Both the position numbers and the translations under genes were made by a program. A stretch of 64,000 bases of DNA from a bacterium BMS3Abin02 (lineage in GTDB: Bacteria; Actinomycetota; Acidimicrobiia; Spongiisociales; UBA4744), in NCBI GenBank assembly GCA_002897675.1, contig BDSU01000037.1:89608-153607 (forward strand), given 5' to 3'. This document shows positions 31,461 to 40,885 of the stretch, piece by piece. Position 1 is the stretch's first letter; each line of letters begins with the position of its first letter. The notes beneath the pieces are model-generated. The model was given only the letters and a program-made list of their open reading frames with translations, had not been told where the DNA came from and did no database searches.

Positions 31461-31952
31461 TCACGCGGCCAGCATGTCGAGAAGCTCCGCCGGTTTCGCG
31501 GCGAGCTCGTCCATCGACACGGCCTGCAGGAAGGACCGGCCCTTGTCCCGTTCGTGGGCTGCATGGTCGATCGCGGCGCGCCTGGCATCTGCGAGCGTAG
31601 CGACGACATCCTCTGGGAGAGGTTCCGGACGCAACCCAAGCAGGATCAACGCAACTTCGACGTCTTCGGATGTCGGCCCCCGGCCGACCGACGCCGCCCT
31701 GGCAGCAGCGGTCGTGGCAACGATCCGTTCGAGGACATCCGGGCGATCGCCTCGATCGAACTCGGCATCCTGGACGAGATGCAGAGCCCAGCCGGCATCC
31801 GGGCCGGGACGGCCGAACGACCCTCCCCACTTCGCCTGTTCGGGTGTGGTGATCTCTCCGGGACGACGCTGCGTCCACGTCGCCGCCGCCGGCGCCGGCG
31901 CAGGACGGGGAAGGTCGGCACGATCCAGCTCGATGTTGGGTTGTTGGGCCAC
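31461..31952 (-). CDS. Hypothetical protein
   Basis: 163 residues, Ala/Pro-rich N-terminus (RPAPAPAAATWTQRRPG), then WALHLVQDAEFDRG and helices to a Leu-rich end. No domain recognised. It sits between ilvE and the FAH gene in the same direction with small gaps, so probably in the same transcript. Confidence 0.65.
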   Translation of the reverse strand: MAQQPNIELDRADLPRPAPAPAAATWTQRRPGEITTPEQAKWGGSFGRPGPDAGWALHLVQDAEFDRGDRPDVLERIVATTAAARAASVGRGPTSEDVEVALILLGLRPEPLPEDVVATLADARRAAIDHAAHERDKGRSFLQAVSMDELAAKPAELLDMLAA

Positions 31953-31963
31953 CGATCCGCCTC

Positions 31964-32878
31964 CTACACGAAGTCCAGCCAGTGCCGGTACCGATCGAGC
32001 TCGCCGGTAACGGTGCCTTTGAACAACTCCTGTGCCCGCTTCGAGACCGGACCCCGCTCACCGGCGCCCACCGACCGGCCATCGAGCTCGCGAATCGGCG
32101 TCACTTCCGCCGCGGTTCCGGTGAAGAACAGCTCATCTGCGTTGTAGAGGTCACTTCTGGTGACCTCCATCTCGGCGACGTCGTAGCCGTCGTCGCGCAG
32201 GAGCTGCATCACCGTCGCGCGTGTGATCCCGTCGAGGATCCCGGCGGAGACCGGTGGCGTCTTCACTTCCCCGCGGCGCACCAGGAAGAGGTTCTCTCCG
32301 GAGCCCTCCGCCACGAAACCGCGAATGTTGAGCAGGATGGCTTCGTCGTACCCGTCTCGAATCGCCTCGCGTTTCGCGAGCACGCTGTTGACGTAGCCTC
32401 CAGTCCCTTTCGCGTTCGGAACGAACGCCTGGTGGTCGAGCCGCCGCCACGACGACACCCGCACCCGGATGCCCCGCCGCAGTCCCTCCTCCCCGAGGTA
32501 CGCGCCCCAGCGCCATGCGGCAATCGCGGTGCGGGTCGGGATGCCGGTCGGGTTCAGACCGAGCGACCCCGTCCCGAGATAAACGAGCGGACGGATGTAG
32601 GCGGATTCGAGTTCGTTCTCTCTGACCACCAACCGTGCGGCTTCCATGAGCTGGTCGACCGTCCACTCCAACTCGAGGCCGTACGCCCGTGCCGAGCTGT
32701 GCAGACGCTCCATGTGCTCCCTGTGACGGAACACGGCAGTGCCGTCGGAGGTCTCGTAGGCGCGAATGCCCTCGAAAACCCCGGTGCCGTAGTGCAGTGC
32801 ATGAGCGAGAACATGGACGGTGGCCTTCTCCCACGGGACAAGCTCGCCGTCCATCCAGACAAACCGTGACGTATCCAT
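31964..32878 (-). CDS. ilvE: Branched-chain amino-acid aminotransferase
   Basis: 304 residues. PLP class IV fold: FEGIRAYETSDGTAVFRHREHMERL, YIRPLVYLG, and the catalytic Lys in NSVLAKREAI; FVAEGSGENLFLVR and GITRATVMQLL follow. Moves the amino group between glutamate and Leu/Ile/Val. The last codons are close to those expected for the family, and the length is normal. Confidence 0.95.
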   Translation of the reverse strand: MDTSRFVWMDGELVPWEKATVHVLAHALHYGTGVFEGIRAYETSDGTAVFRHREHMERLHSSARAYGLELEWTVDQLMEAARLVVRENELESAYIRPLVYLGTGSLGLNPTGIPTRTAIAAWRWGAYLGEEGLRRGIRVRVSSWRRLDHQAFVPNAKGTGGYVNSVLAKREAIRDGYDEAILLNIRGFVAEGSGENLFLVRRGEVKTPPVSAGILDGITRATVMQLLRDDGYDVAEMEVTRSDLYNADELFFTGTAAEVTPIRELDGRSVGAGERGPVSKRAQELFKGTVTGELDRYRHWLDFV

Positions 32879-32882
32879 GTCC

Positions 32883-34817
32883 CTAGTTTTGCAGGTCGCG
32901 AGCCGTCAGGTGTCGGTCATGCCATTCGATGATGGATTGAAAGCGCTCACACCGGTGCCTGGGCTTGCCCGATCGTGACAGCTCGTGTCCTTCACCCGGG
33001 AAGCGCAGGAACTCGGTGTCGACGCCCTGCCTGAGCAGGATCGTGAACAGCTGCTCCCCCTGCTCGATGGGACAGCGGTAGTCGTGCTCGGATTGCAGCA
33101 CCAGCGTCGGCGTCGTGATCCGATCCGCCGACGCCAGCGGACTCGCCTGCCACAGGCGGTCGGCCCCGGCAGGAGGCTCTGCATCCAGATAGAAGCGGCC
33201 GAACGTCGCCCCGATGTCGGAACTGCCTGCAAAAGAGACCCACGACAACAGCCCTCGCTCGACCACCGCCGAGCGATACCGACGGTCGCGACCGATCAGC
33301 CAGGCGGTGAGAAAGCCCCCGTAGGAACCACCCATCACACCGATCCGCTCGGCATCGAGACGCTCATATCGGTCCAGGGCGGCTTCCAGGACGGCCGTCA
33401 CGTCCCTCGAGTCGACGACGCCCCATCCATCGTTGGTCACCGCGCGCACGAACTCGACACCGCGCCCCGACGAGCCCCTCGGGTTGCACGCAACGACGCC
33501 ATACCCTGCACCCACATACATCTGGAACTCGTCGAAGAAGGTGAAGCCGTACTGCGTCGCCGGACCGCCGTGGATGTTCAACAGCACCGGCACCGGGTCG
33601 CGGCCTTCGGGAAGGTACACCCAGGAGTCGATCTCGACAGCGTCGGAGACGACGGTGAAGTGCTCCGGAGCGATCAGGTCCGCATCGGCCCTGAAATCAC
33701 CGTTGATCGTGGTGAGGACACGTTCGGAACCGCCATCCCAAATGTGCAGCTCCCCCGGATCGACCGGATCGGTCGCCACGAACGCGAACCGCGACCCGTC
33801 GCCCAGCACGCTGACCCCGGTGATCACCCGATCCCCGCCCAGGATCGGATCGACCGTGCCATTCGGATCGACACGCACGACCCGGACCCTGCCCGCGTCC
33901 TCGACACACGTGAGGAAGTCGCTCCCCACCCATTGGGGGCCCGCAGGGCTGATGGCGGGCGCGTACGGGAATGTGCTGCGGTCGAGGTGACCCGTCAGAT
34001 CGGTGAGGGTCCCATCGTTTTCGCGCCGCCACACGGAAGCGATCGAAGGATGCGACCACGGGTCCGGCTGACCGACGACATGCAGAACCCCGTCGGGTCG
34101 ATACGTCACGTGGGACCAGAATCCTCGCTCGACGAGAGCCTCGATGTCGCCTGTGGTCAGGTCGGCCTCGAACACTTCCACACCCGGTTCGAAGCCGCGT
34201 CGCTCGTGTCGCGCACTGAGGAAACCGATGGCCTTCCCGTCGGGCCGCCAGCACAGCGCCTGCTCGTCGAAGTCGCCTTCCGTCAGCAGCTTCGGCGCTT
34301 CCTCCCCGTCGGGGCCGATCAAGAAGAGGTGGCGCCGTCGATCATGCGTCCAACCCTTGTTGTCGAAGCGGTACGGGATCCGGTCGATCTTCCTCGGGCG
34401 GCGCTTGCGTTCCTCTTCGTCCAGGTCCGCCCACTCTTCGGTCCACACCGGGGCGATCGCTGCGATGCTGCGCCCATCGGGCGACCATCGGATCTCCTCG
34501 ACACCGAGCGGCATATCGGTGACCTCTCTGGCCTCGCCGCCGGCGGCGTCGATGATCGCGACCTGTGGCTTGTCGTCCTCGTCCGGTCCTTTCCGGAGGA
34601 AGGCGAGCCGGGTGCCGTCCGGCGACCATCGGGGCGAGGAGTCACCCGGGCCGCGGGTGAAAGGTCGTGCCTCCTCGCCGTCCCATAGCCAGATCCTGCG
34701 ATCGTACCGGTCCTCGTCGAGATCGAGGCGAGAAACACAGAAAGCAACCTTGACCCCGCCGGGGTGCAGGCGCGGGTCGGTCATGGAGGAGAAACGGGAA
34801 AGGTCATCGAGCTTCAT
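32883..34817 (-). CDS. S9-family serine peptidase (prolyl oligopeptidase/acylaminoacyl type)
   Basis: 644 residues. The N-terminal 400 form a seven-blade beta-propeller with WSPDGTRLAF-type WD-like repeats. The hydrolase domain has the nucleophile GVMGGSYGGFLTAW (Ser), acid in SEHDYRCPIEQ, and FPGEGHELSR (His). Cytoplasmic: no signal peptide. It should cleave short peptides or N-acyl amino acids. It lies upstream of ilvE in the same direction. Confidence 0.95.
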   Translation of the reverse strand: MKLDDLSRFSSMTDPRLHPGGVKVAFCVSRLDLDEDRYDRRIWLWDGEEARPFTRGPGDSSPRWSPDGTRLAFLRKGPDEDDKPQVAIIDAAGGEAREVTDMPLGVEEIRWSPDGRSIAAIAPVWTEEWADLDEEERKRRPRKIDRIPYRFDNKGWTHDRRRHLFLIGPDGEEAPKLLTEGDFDEQALCWRPDGKAIGFLSARHERRGFEPGVEVFEADLTTGDIEALVERGFWSHVTYRPDGVLHVVGQPDPWSHPSIASVWRRENDGTLTDLTGHLDRSTFPYAPAISPAGPQWVGSDFLTCVEDAGRVRVVRVDPNGTVDPILGGDRVITGVSVLGDGSRFAFVATDPVDPGELHIWDGGSERVLTTINGDFRADADLIAPEHFTVVSDAVEIDSWVYLPEGRDPVPVLLNIHGGPATQYGFTFFDEFQMYVGAGYGVVACNPRGSSGRGVEFVRAVTNDGWGVVDSRDVTAVLEAALDRYERLDAERIGVMGGSYGGFLTAWLIGRDRRYRSAVVERGLLSWVSFAGSSDIGATFGRFYLDAEPPAGADRLWQASPLASADRITTPTLVLQSEHDYRCPIEQGEQLFTILLRQGVDTEFLRFPGEGHELSRSGKPRHRCERFQSIIEWHDRHLTARDLQN

Positions 34818-34886
34818 GAACGTCCTTCGTCGGATGAGTCGAATGTAGCTCGTCGCCGGTCAGACGCCCCGGGCTACGCTGACGAA

Positions 34887-35333
34887 ATGCATCGACTGGT
34901 CGCATCCTGGTTCGGTTCCGGGCTCTTGCTCAGACGTCTCCGCGGTTCCGATGCAGGTTCGGGAACGGTCGCGTCGGCGGTGACACTCGTCGTTGCCCTC
35001 CTCCTGCATCCATTCGGATGGGGCGTGCAACTCGCAGCGGCGCTGACCGTCACCGCGCTCGCCTTGTGGTCCGCCGGGCCGTTCGCCGAAGGAGATCCTG
35101 GATGGGTCGTCGTCGACGAGGCAGCCGGCATGCTGTGGGCGACGATCGGCCTCGGTGGATGGGCGGCCGTCGTCGCGTTCGTCGTGTTCCGCATCGCCGA
35201 CATCACCAAGCGCTTCCCCGGCGTGTCCGAAGCGGAACGCCTGCACGGCGCGCTGGGAGTCACCGCGGACGACGTCGTCGCCGGCCTCTACGGGCTGGCG
35301 GCCGGATGGGTGTTTTTCATCCTTCTGGCGTAA
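34887..35333 (+). CDS. pgpA: Phosphatidylglycerophosphatase A
   Basis: 148 residues from an ATG at 34887. Membrane protein with about four helices. PgpA blocks: GSGTVASAVTLVVALLLHP, DPGWVVVDEAAGMLWA (acidic metal site), FRIADITKRFPGV and GALGVTADDVVAGLYGL (second acidic site). Removes phosphate from phosphatidylglycerophosphate to make phosphatidylglycerol. Divergent from the S9 peptidase gene and convergent with serA. Confidence 0.9.
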   Translation: MHRLVASWFGSGLLLRRLRGSDAGSGTVASAVTLVVALLLHPFGWGVQLAAALTVTALALWSAGPFAEGDPGWVVVDEAAGMLWATIGLGGWAAVVAFVVFRIADITKRFPGVSEAERLHGALGVTADDVVAGLYGLAAGWVFFILLA

Positions 35334-35352
35334 CGATGCGACAGCTCCACGT

Positions 35353-36942
35353 TCAGTGCAGGTCCAGTTCGACTTCGACCGCCTCGCCGACACCCTCCAT
35401 GGCCCGCAATCCGTCCAGCTCCGCATCCGACATGCTGCGGTCGACACTCAGCGCCATCAACGCGATCCCCGGATGGTCCTGCGATCGTCCCAAGACCATG
35501 TCTGCGATGTTGATGTCGAGTTCTCCGAGGAGGGTGCCGACCCTGCCGATCATTCCAGGGATGTCCTCGTTGCGAATGATCAGCAGGTGATTTGCCAGCG
35601 GAAGCTCGAGGGCGAACCCGAGTATCCCGGCGATCAGCGGACCACGACCGACCGTCCCGGCGACGGAGATCGTGCGACCGGCCACCACCCCCGATACGCG
35701 AAACACCGACTGATACCCGCGGGCCTCATCGGAAGATTCCTCCTCCACGCTGACACCCCGATCGGCCGCCATCGCCGGGGCGTTGACATAGGAGACCGGT
35801 GCGTCGCTGCTCCCGGCGAGTACTCCTTTGAGCACTCCGAGGCGCAGGGGTCGAATCGCGTATTCGCCGAGGCGCCCTTCGGCACGGATCGTGAGGACGC
35901 GCGGGAGGCCACCGGCGAGCGCCACGAACACCTTGCCGAGATGCTCGGCCACCGCCAGGAAACGCCGCACCTCGTCGGAGATGTCCTGGCCGAGATCGAC
36001 GTTGACCGCCGAGAGCACCAGTTCACCGTTGAGCGCAGCCACGACGGCTTCCGCGACGTCGGTGGCCGCACGATCCTGGGCTTCACGCGTCGAAGCTCCG
36101 AGATGCGGCGTGAGCACCACCTGAGGCAACTCGAACAGAGGACTGTCGCGGAGCGGTTCCGACGAGTACACGTCGAGGGCGGCGCCGGCCACCTTGCCCG
36201 ATCTCACCGCGTCCGCCAGCGCCTCCTCGTCGACGATTCCCCCTCGAGACGTGTTGACGATCCGCACACCGTCCTGCATAAGAGCGAAGAGGTCGGCGCC
36301 GATCAGTCCCTCCGTCTCTCTCGTCCGGGGGAGATGCACCGTGATGAAGTCGGCTTCCGCGCACAGCCCCGCCAGATCGGCACAGAGCTCGACCCCCACG
36401 CGGGATGCTCTGGCGGGCAGAACATACGGGTCATATCCAATGAGCCGCATCCCGAACGCCGCCGCCCTCTTGGCGACCAGCGTTCCGATGTTGCCCAGTC
36501 CGATGATGCCGAGCGTCTTGCCGTGCACTTCGACGCCGCGAAATCGCTTACGGTCCCATGATCCGTTCCGCAGCGCAGCGTCCGCCTGGGCGATGTTGCG
36601 CGCCTGGGCCAGCAGGAGTGCCATCGTGTGCTCGGCAGCCGATACGGTGTTCGCCTGCGGTGCGTTGACGACGAGAACACCCGCCCGGGTTGCGGCTTCC
36701 AGATCGATATTGTCCACGCCGATCCCCGCACGGCCGATCACCCTCAGCTTCGGAGACGCGCCGATCATCCGCGCATCGACCTGGGTGGCTGAGCGAACAA
36801 CGAGCGCGTCTGCCTCCCGGAGACGTCGTGTGAGCTCCTCGTGGTCCGCCTCGGTGGCCAGGTCCACCTGCGCGTAGGCGGCCAGCAGCTCCAACCCTGC
36901 ATCCGCTATGGACTCTGCAACAACGATTTTCACAGCCGACAT
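35353..36942 (-). CDS. serA: D-3-phosphoglycerate dehydrogenase
   Basis: 529 residues from the ATG at 36942. NAD-binding GLGNIGTLVAKRAAAFGMRL; catalytic Arg/Glu/His region with NTSRGGIVDEEALADA and LTPHLGASTREAQ; a long intervening domain and a C-terminal ACT domain (LLIIRNEDIPGMIGRVGTLLGE). This is the long form found in Mycobacterium, where serine binds the ACT domain and inhibits the enzyme. First step of serine synthesis. Confidence 0.96.
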   Translation of the reverse strand: MSAVKIVVAESIADAGLELLAAYAQVDLATEADHEELTRRLREADALVVRSATQVDARMIGASPKLRVIGRAGIGVDNIDLEAATRAGVLVVNAPQANTVSAAEHTMALLLAQARNIAQADAALRNGSWDRKRFRGVEVHGKTLGIIGLGNIGTLVAKRAAAFGMRLIGYDPYVLPARASRVGVELCADLAGLCAEADFITVHLPRTRETEGLIGADLFALMQDGVRIVNTSRGGIVDEEALADAVRSGKVAGAALDVYSSEPLRDSPLFELPQVVLTPHLGASTREAQDRAATDVAEAVVAALNGELVLSAVNVDLGQDISDEVRRFLAVAEHLGKVFVALAGGLPRVLTIRAEGRLGEYAIRPLRLGVLKGVLAGSSDAPVSYVNAPAMAADRGVSVEEESSDEARGYQSVFRVSGVVAGRTISVAGTVGRGPLIAGILGFALELPLANHLLIIRNEDIPGMIGRVGTLLGELDINIADMVLGRSQDHPGIALMALSVDRSMSDAELDGLRAMEGVGEAVEVELDLH

Positions 36943-37025
36943 TGTTGTCGTTCGAAGGCACAAAACCAACATCGTGGCCGGCGATGCCATAGAGTTGGGG
37001 GGGAAAACTCACAAGGAAGTGACAT

Positions 37026-37472
37026 ATGAAGACATGGGCTCCCAAGATCATCGTTGCGGCAACCGACGGCTCCGAAGGCAGCGTTCGAGCTTCACAGGTG
37101 GCAGCCAACATCGCTCGGGCGTGGGGCTCCAAGCTCCTGCTCGTCACCGTGGTACGCCCCCCTGAGGGATGGTGGGGCATCGGCGGTGCCCCACCGACCG
37201 CCACCGCACTCACGAAGGCGCTGGACGACGCGCAACAGGAGGCACTCGACTCGACCCTCGGCGCTCTCGACCTCGAGGACGTCGACTACGAGACGGTCGA
37301 GGAGCTGGGTGATCCGGCTGCGACGATCGTCGGTTTCTGTGAGCAGAACAATGCCGATCTGCTCGTCATCGGCCGCCGCGGTGCGGGGTTGATCGAACGG
37401 TTCATTCTGGGATCGGTCGCCGACCGTCTCGTCCACTACGCGCCGTGCCCGGTCATGGTCGTGCCGTTGTAG
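37026..37472 (+). CDS. uspA: Universal stress protein
   Basis: 148 residues, one Usp domain. Start IIVAATDGSEGSVRASQVA; ATP-binding loop GRRGAGLIERFILGSVADRLVHYAPCPVMVV with the G-2x-G-9x-G(S/T) pattern, so it belongs to the ATP-binding class. AAGGAAG lies six bases before the ATG. Divergent from serA, 83 bases apart. Confidence 0.95.
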   Translation: MKTWAPKIIVAATDGSEGSVRASQVAANIARAWGSKLLLVTVVRPPEGWWGIGGAPPTATALTKALDDAQQEALDSTLGALDLEDVDYETVEELGDPAATIVGFCEQNNADLLVIGRRGAGLIERFILGSVADRLVHYAPCPVMVVPL

Positions 37473-37473
37473 G

Positions 37474-38847
37474 TCAGAACATCACGAACCGGAGCTCGGT
37501 CATCTCCCTCACGGCGTAGGTCGGACCTTCCCTCGTGTTGCCCGACTGCTTCACCCCTCCGTATGGCTGCTGATCCGCACGGTAGGTGGGCACTTCGTTG
37601 ATCAGGACTCCCCCGAACTGCAACTCCCTGGCCGCCCGCAGGGCTTTGCTCACGTCGTTCGTGAAAACGCCTGCGTGGAGCCCGAAATCGGTTGCGTTGG
37701 CGACCCTGATGGCCTCATCGAACGTGTCATAGCCGATCGTCACCACCACAGGACCGAACACCTCCTTGGCGCACAGGTCAACGCCGAGGGGGGCGTCGGC
37801 GACCACGGTCGGGCGCAGCAGGCCGTTCTCGAGGCCGCCACCCGCAACGATCCTCGCCCCTTCCGCGACGGCGGCACGAATCCAACCGAGCACGCGTTCG
37901 GTCTCCGCCGCTTCGATCAGCGGGCCGACATCCGTCGCATCGTCGAGCGGATCGCCGACGACGAGTGAATCGACGGCCTCTGCCAGAAGACGCTCGAGCG
38001 CATCCTTCACGTCCCTGTGCACGAGAATGCGCTGCGTGGAGATGCAGCTCTGCCCTGCGTGAGAGAAACCTGCGGTTCGCACCGCTGCGGCCACTCGGCC
38101 CAGGTCGACGCCCGGTTCGACGATCACCGGTGAATTCGAGCCGAGCTCCAATGACACTTTCTTGCGCGGGGCGCGTGCCCGGATTCGCCATCCGACCGCC
38201 GGGCTTCCCGTGAACGAGATCAACGCGGGAATCGGATGATCGACGAGGGCGTCGCCGACGGTTGCCCCCGGACCGGTGACGACCGTGATCCAGTCTGACG
38301 GAAGGCCGGCTTCGATCAGCAGATCAACGAGACCGATCCCCGACAGCGGCGTCGCCGACGCCGGTTTCAGCACGACCGGACAGCCGGCGGCGATCGCCGG
38401 ACCCACCTTGTGGGCGACCAGGTTGAGTGGGAAATTGAACGGGCTGATCGCTGCCACGACTCCGACCGGCACCCGTATCGCAAAGCCGATCCGCCCTTCC
38501 CCGGCCTTGGAAGCTTCCATCGGAACCATCTCTCCGGTGAACGTGCGTGCCGCTGCAGCGGAGAACACCAGAGTGTCGACGGCTCGTGTCGCCTCCGCCG
38601 TGGCGGTCCGGATCGGCTTGCCGGATTCTCTGGCAATCAACTCTCCGAATTCGTGGACGCGGTCTCTGAGCAGTTCCGCCGCCCGCTCGAGGACACGCGC
38701 CCTCGCATGCCTGGGGAAATCGTCGCGTGCGAGCGTTGCCGCCGCCGTTCGGCACGCGACGTCGACGTCGTTCACGTCGCACAGTGGAACGTCGCCGACG
38801 ATCTCACCGTTGTACGGGTTTCGAACCTCGATGACGTCACGCCTCAT
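37474..38847 (-). CDS. NAD(P)+-dependent aldehyde dehydrogenase
   Basis: 457 residues from an ATG at 38847. Conserved blocks: SPFNFPLNLVAHKVGPAIAAG, FTGSPAVGWRI, the general base Glu in LELGSNSP, catalytic Cys in AGQSCISTQRI, and KEVFGPVVV. It resembles lactaldehyde and succinate-semialdehyde dehydrogenases; the substrate is not certain. The start overlaps a small membrane protein (ATGA), so the two are co-translated. Confidence 0.95.
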   Translation of the reverse strand: MRRDVIEVRNPYNGEIVGDVPLCDVNDVDVACRTAAATLARDDFPRHARARVLERAAELLRDRVHEFGELIARESGKPIRTATAEATRAVDTLVFSAAAARTFTGEMVPMEASKAGEGRIGFAIRVPVGVVAAISPFNFPLNLVAHKVGPAIAAGCPVVLKPASATPLSGIGLVDLLIEAGLPSDWITVVTGPGATVGDALVDHPIPALISFTGSPAVGWRIRARAPRKKVSLELGSNSPVIVEPGVDLGRVAAAVRTAGFSHAGQSCISTQRILVHRDVKDALERLLAEAVDSLVVGDPLDDATDVGPLIEAAETERVLGWIRAAVAEGARIVAGGGLENGLLRPTVVADAPLGVDLCAKEVFGPVVVTIGYDTFDEAIRVANATDFGLHAGVFTNDVSKALRAARELQFGGVLINEVPTYRADQQPYGGVKQSGNTREGPTYAVREMTELRFVMF

Positions 38848-39020
38848 CGTTTGGTTGCCTTGAGCAGTGCCAGCGACAACAGGCCGAATACCAGTCCCGC
38901 GGCGAGAAGGCTCACCGCGGCGGCGACGTCCTCCGCGCGGACCGCATGGAAGATCGCCAGCCATCCCGTCACCAGTCCCGAAAGCACGGCGAACCATGCC
39001 GCAGTACTCAACGCGCGCAT
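38844..39020 (-). CDS. Small two-helix membrane protein ahead of the aldehyde dehydrogenase
   Basis: 58 residues, too short for many gene finders. Sequence starts MRALSTAAWFAVLSGLVTGW and has two hydrophobic helices (about 6-24 and 34-52). AAGGAG ten bases before the ATG gives a good ribosome site. Its stop overlaps the dehydrogenase start (ATGA). Function unknown; it may anchor or regulate the enzyme. That idea is only from coupling. Confidence 0.6.
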   Translation of the reverse strand: MRALSTAAWFAVLSGLVTGWLAIFHAVRAEDVAAAVSLLAAGLVFGLLSLALLKATKR

Positions 39021-39075
39021 CTCTCTCCTTTCGTCACCCTCAAGCCTGGCACATGCAGGGTGCTCGCGTCACAGC

Positions 39076-39124
39076 GAACCCTGGGCTCGTAGGTACGCAC
39101 AGCGCATCTACGAGCCCAGGGTTC
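39076..39124. terminator. 17-bp perfect inverted repeat, likely bidirectional terminator
   Basis: GAACCCTGGGCTCGTAG pairs without mismatch with CTACGAGCCCAGGGTTC across a 15-base loop. The left arm is 55 bases upstream of the small membrane gene and the right arm touches the last codons of the binding-protein gene (stop at 39123). It very probably ends transcription of the tungstate operon. The length of the stem is unusual. Confidence 0.55.
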
Positions 39125-39911
39125 AGGGTTTTGGGTCGGCGGGCTCGTACACGATGGTCCCGAAGAGCTCCTGATCGACGCGTTTCTCTGCGGCGCGACC
39201 GTCGGGCGAGAGCAGCCACTCGGCGAGGTCGGCGGCCCCACGACGATTCGGAGCGTGCGCCACGACGATGAGGTGATACGGGTTGACGAGCCGCGGGTCG
39301 TCCGATGACACCGGCACGAGTGAGAGGGCCGGCGCGGCGGCAAGATACGCGCCCAACTCCGCGAGCGTTGCAGCGTTTCTCTGGTCCGCGACCTGCAGCG
39401 TGAATCCCATGCCCTGACCGGTTTCGAGGTACCAGGACCGGCCCGCCGGATCGATCCCGGCGTCCTTCCACAGCTCGATCTCCTTTGCGTTCGTGCCCGA
39501 ACCGTCGGCGCGGGTGACGAACGTGAACGACCGCCGAGCGATCGTGCGCAGGATCTGCTCGGGTGACCCGACCAACCCGGAATCGGGAGGTGCCACAATC
39601 ACGAATCTGGAGTCCACGAACGGCGCGTACCGATACGCCAGCCCGTCATCGACGAACTGCCGCTCCTGATCGGGAGCGTGCGTGATCAGCAGGTCGGCGG
39701 ATCCGCGCCGCCCCAATTCGAGCACCCGACTCGTTGCATCGCCGACGATGCTCACCTCCACTCCGGGGTGCTCGGACTCGTAGATGTCGATCACCGCATC
39801 GAGGAAGCCGGAGTCGACGACGGTGGTGCCGGCGGCGACGATCACCCGATCTCCTCCGGCGCACCCGACGAGCAAGACCGCAATCACGGCGGCGACGAGC
39901 GTCCGCTTCAC
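39123..39911 (-). CDS. tupA: Tungstate/molybdate-type ABC substrate-binding lipoprotein (TupA-like)
   Basis: 262 residues from a GTG that overlaps the ATPase stop. Lipobox LLVGCAGG; TupA-like start VIVAAGTTVVDSGFLDAVI and GVEVSIVGDATSRVLELGRRGSADLLITHAPDQERQFV. RADGSGTNAKEIELWK and WYLETGQGMGFTLQVADQRNAATLAE are diagnostic of TupA/WtpA-like anion binders. With permease and ATPase genes in one operon it should import tungstate or molybdate. Confidence 0.9.
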   Translation of the reverse strand: MKRTLVAAVIAVLLVGCAGGDRVIVAAGTTVVDSGFLDAVIDIYESEHPGVEVSIVGDATSRVLELGRRGSADLLITHAPDQERQFVDDGLAYRYAPFVDSRFVIVAPPDSGLVGSPEQILRTIARRSFTFVTRADGSGTNAKEIELWKDAGIDPAGRSWYLETGQGMGFTLQVADQRNAATLAELGAYLAAAPALSLVPVSSDDPRLVNPYHLIVVAHAPNRRGAADLAEWLLSPDGRAAEKRVDQELFGTIVYEPADPKP

Positions 39912-40885
39912 GCCGGAACGATCCGGACGGCGGTGGCCTTCACGGCGACGGTCACCTCGGATCCGGAGCGAAGTTCGAGCGCCGCCTGCGCGCCCGGCGT
40001 GATGAGCGCGACGACCCTGACGCCGACATCGACGACGACCTCGAGCAGCCGATCCACCTGTCGAACGTCGACGATCGTGCCGCGCCAGTGGTTTTGCGCC
40101 GATCCGGTCTTCGCCACACCCCCATAGATCGTCACGGCCTCCGCTCCGAACAGCGCCCTTGCGGACGAACCGGAGGGCAGCGAACCGATGCCCCACACCT
40201 CGACGCCTCCGAGGTCGAGGGCGACGAGCGGGTGGATCGAACCCGAGATTCGGCCTTCGAGAACGTTCGCCGTACCGATCACCGATGCGACCCTTTCGGT
40301 GGCAGGCAGCGCGAAGACCTCCGTGACCGGGCCGACCTGCCGGATCTCACCGTCGATCATCACCGCCACCGAATCTCCCATCGCAACCGCCACATCGCGA
40401 TCGTGGGTCACGACGACCACTCCGCGATGATCGAGTGACACCACGAGTTCGCGGGCGACATCCATGCGATCTCGCACATCGATCGCCGCCAGCGGCTCGT
40501 CGAGCAGCACCCACGGCTCCGGTCGGGCAAGGGTGCGGGCGAGGACGAGACGCTGCCTCTCTCCCCCGCTCAACGTGCCCGACGCACGCCTGAGAACATC
40601 CGTCGAAAGTCCGAACCGTTCGACCAGTTGCCGGGCACGCGCCGCCTGCTCGCTCGACAACCCCAGCCCGAGGTTGTGCCCTGCGCTTCCACGAAACAGA
40701 TACGGACGTTGAGGAAGGTAGGCGGTTTCGAGAACGGGGCCCGGCAGCCGTCCGGCCAGCATCCGCAGCAAGGTCGTCTTGCCCGCGCCGTTCGGACCGA
40801 AGATCACCGCTCTGCCATTCGGGTCGAGGATCAGTTCGGGAACGGTGACGACAGTCCCGAAACGCAGATTCGTCAGTACCTTCAC
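39908..40885 (-). CDS. tupC: Tungstate/molybdate ABC transporter ATPase with TOBE domain
   Basis: 325 residues from a GTG at 40885 (GTGA overlap). Walker A GPNGAGKTT, signature TLSGGERQR, Walker B WVLLDEPLAAIDV, switch His VVVTHDRDVA. The last 110 residues contain a TOBE-type domain that binds molybdate or tungstate and regulates such transporters. Its place between the permease and binding-protein genes supports the substrate. Confidence 0.92.
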   Translation of the reverse strand: MKVLTNLRFGTVVTVPELILDPNGRAVIFGPNGAGKTTLLRMLAGRLPGPVLETAYLPQRPYLFRGSAGHNLGLGLSSEQAARARQLVERFGLSTDVLRRASGTLSGGERQRLVLARTLARPEPWVLLDEPLAAIDVRDRMDVARELVVSLDHRGVVVVTHDRDVAVAMGDSVAVMIDGEIRQVGPVTEVFALPATERVASVIGTANVLEGRISGSIHPLVALDLGGVEVWGIGSLPSGSSARALFGAEAVTIYGGVAKTGSAQNHWRGTIVDVRQVDRLLEVVVDVGVRVVALITPGAQAALELRSGSEVTVAVKATAVRIVPA

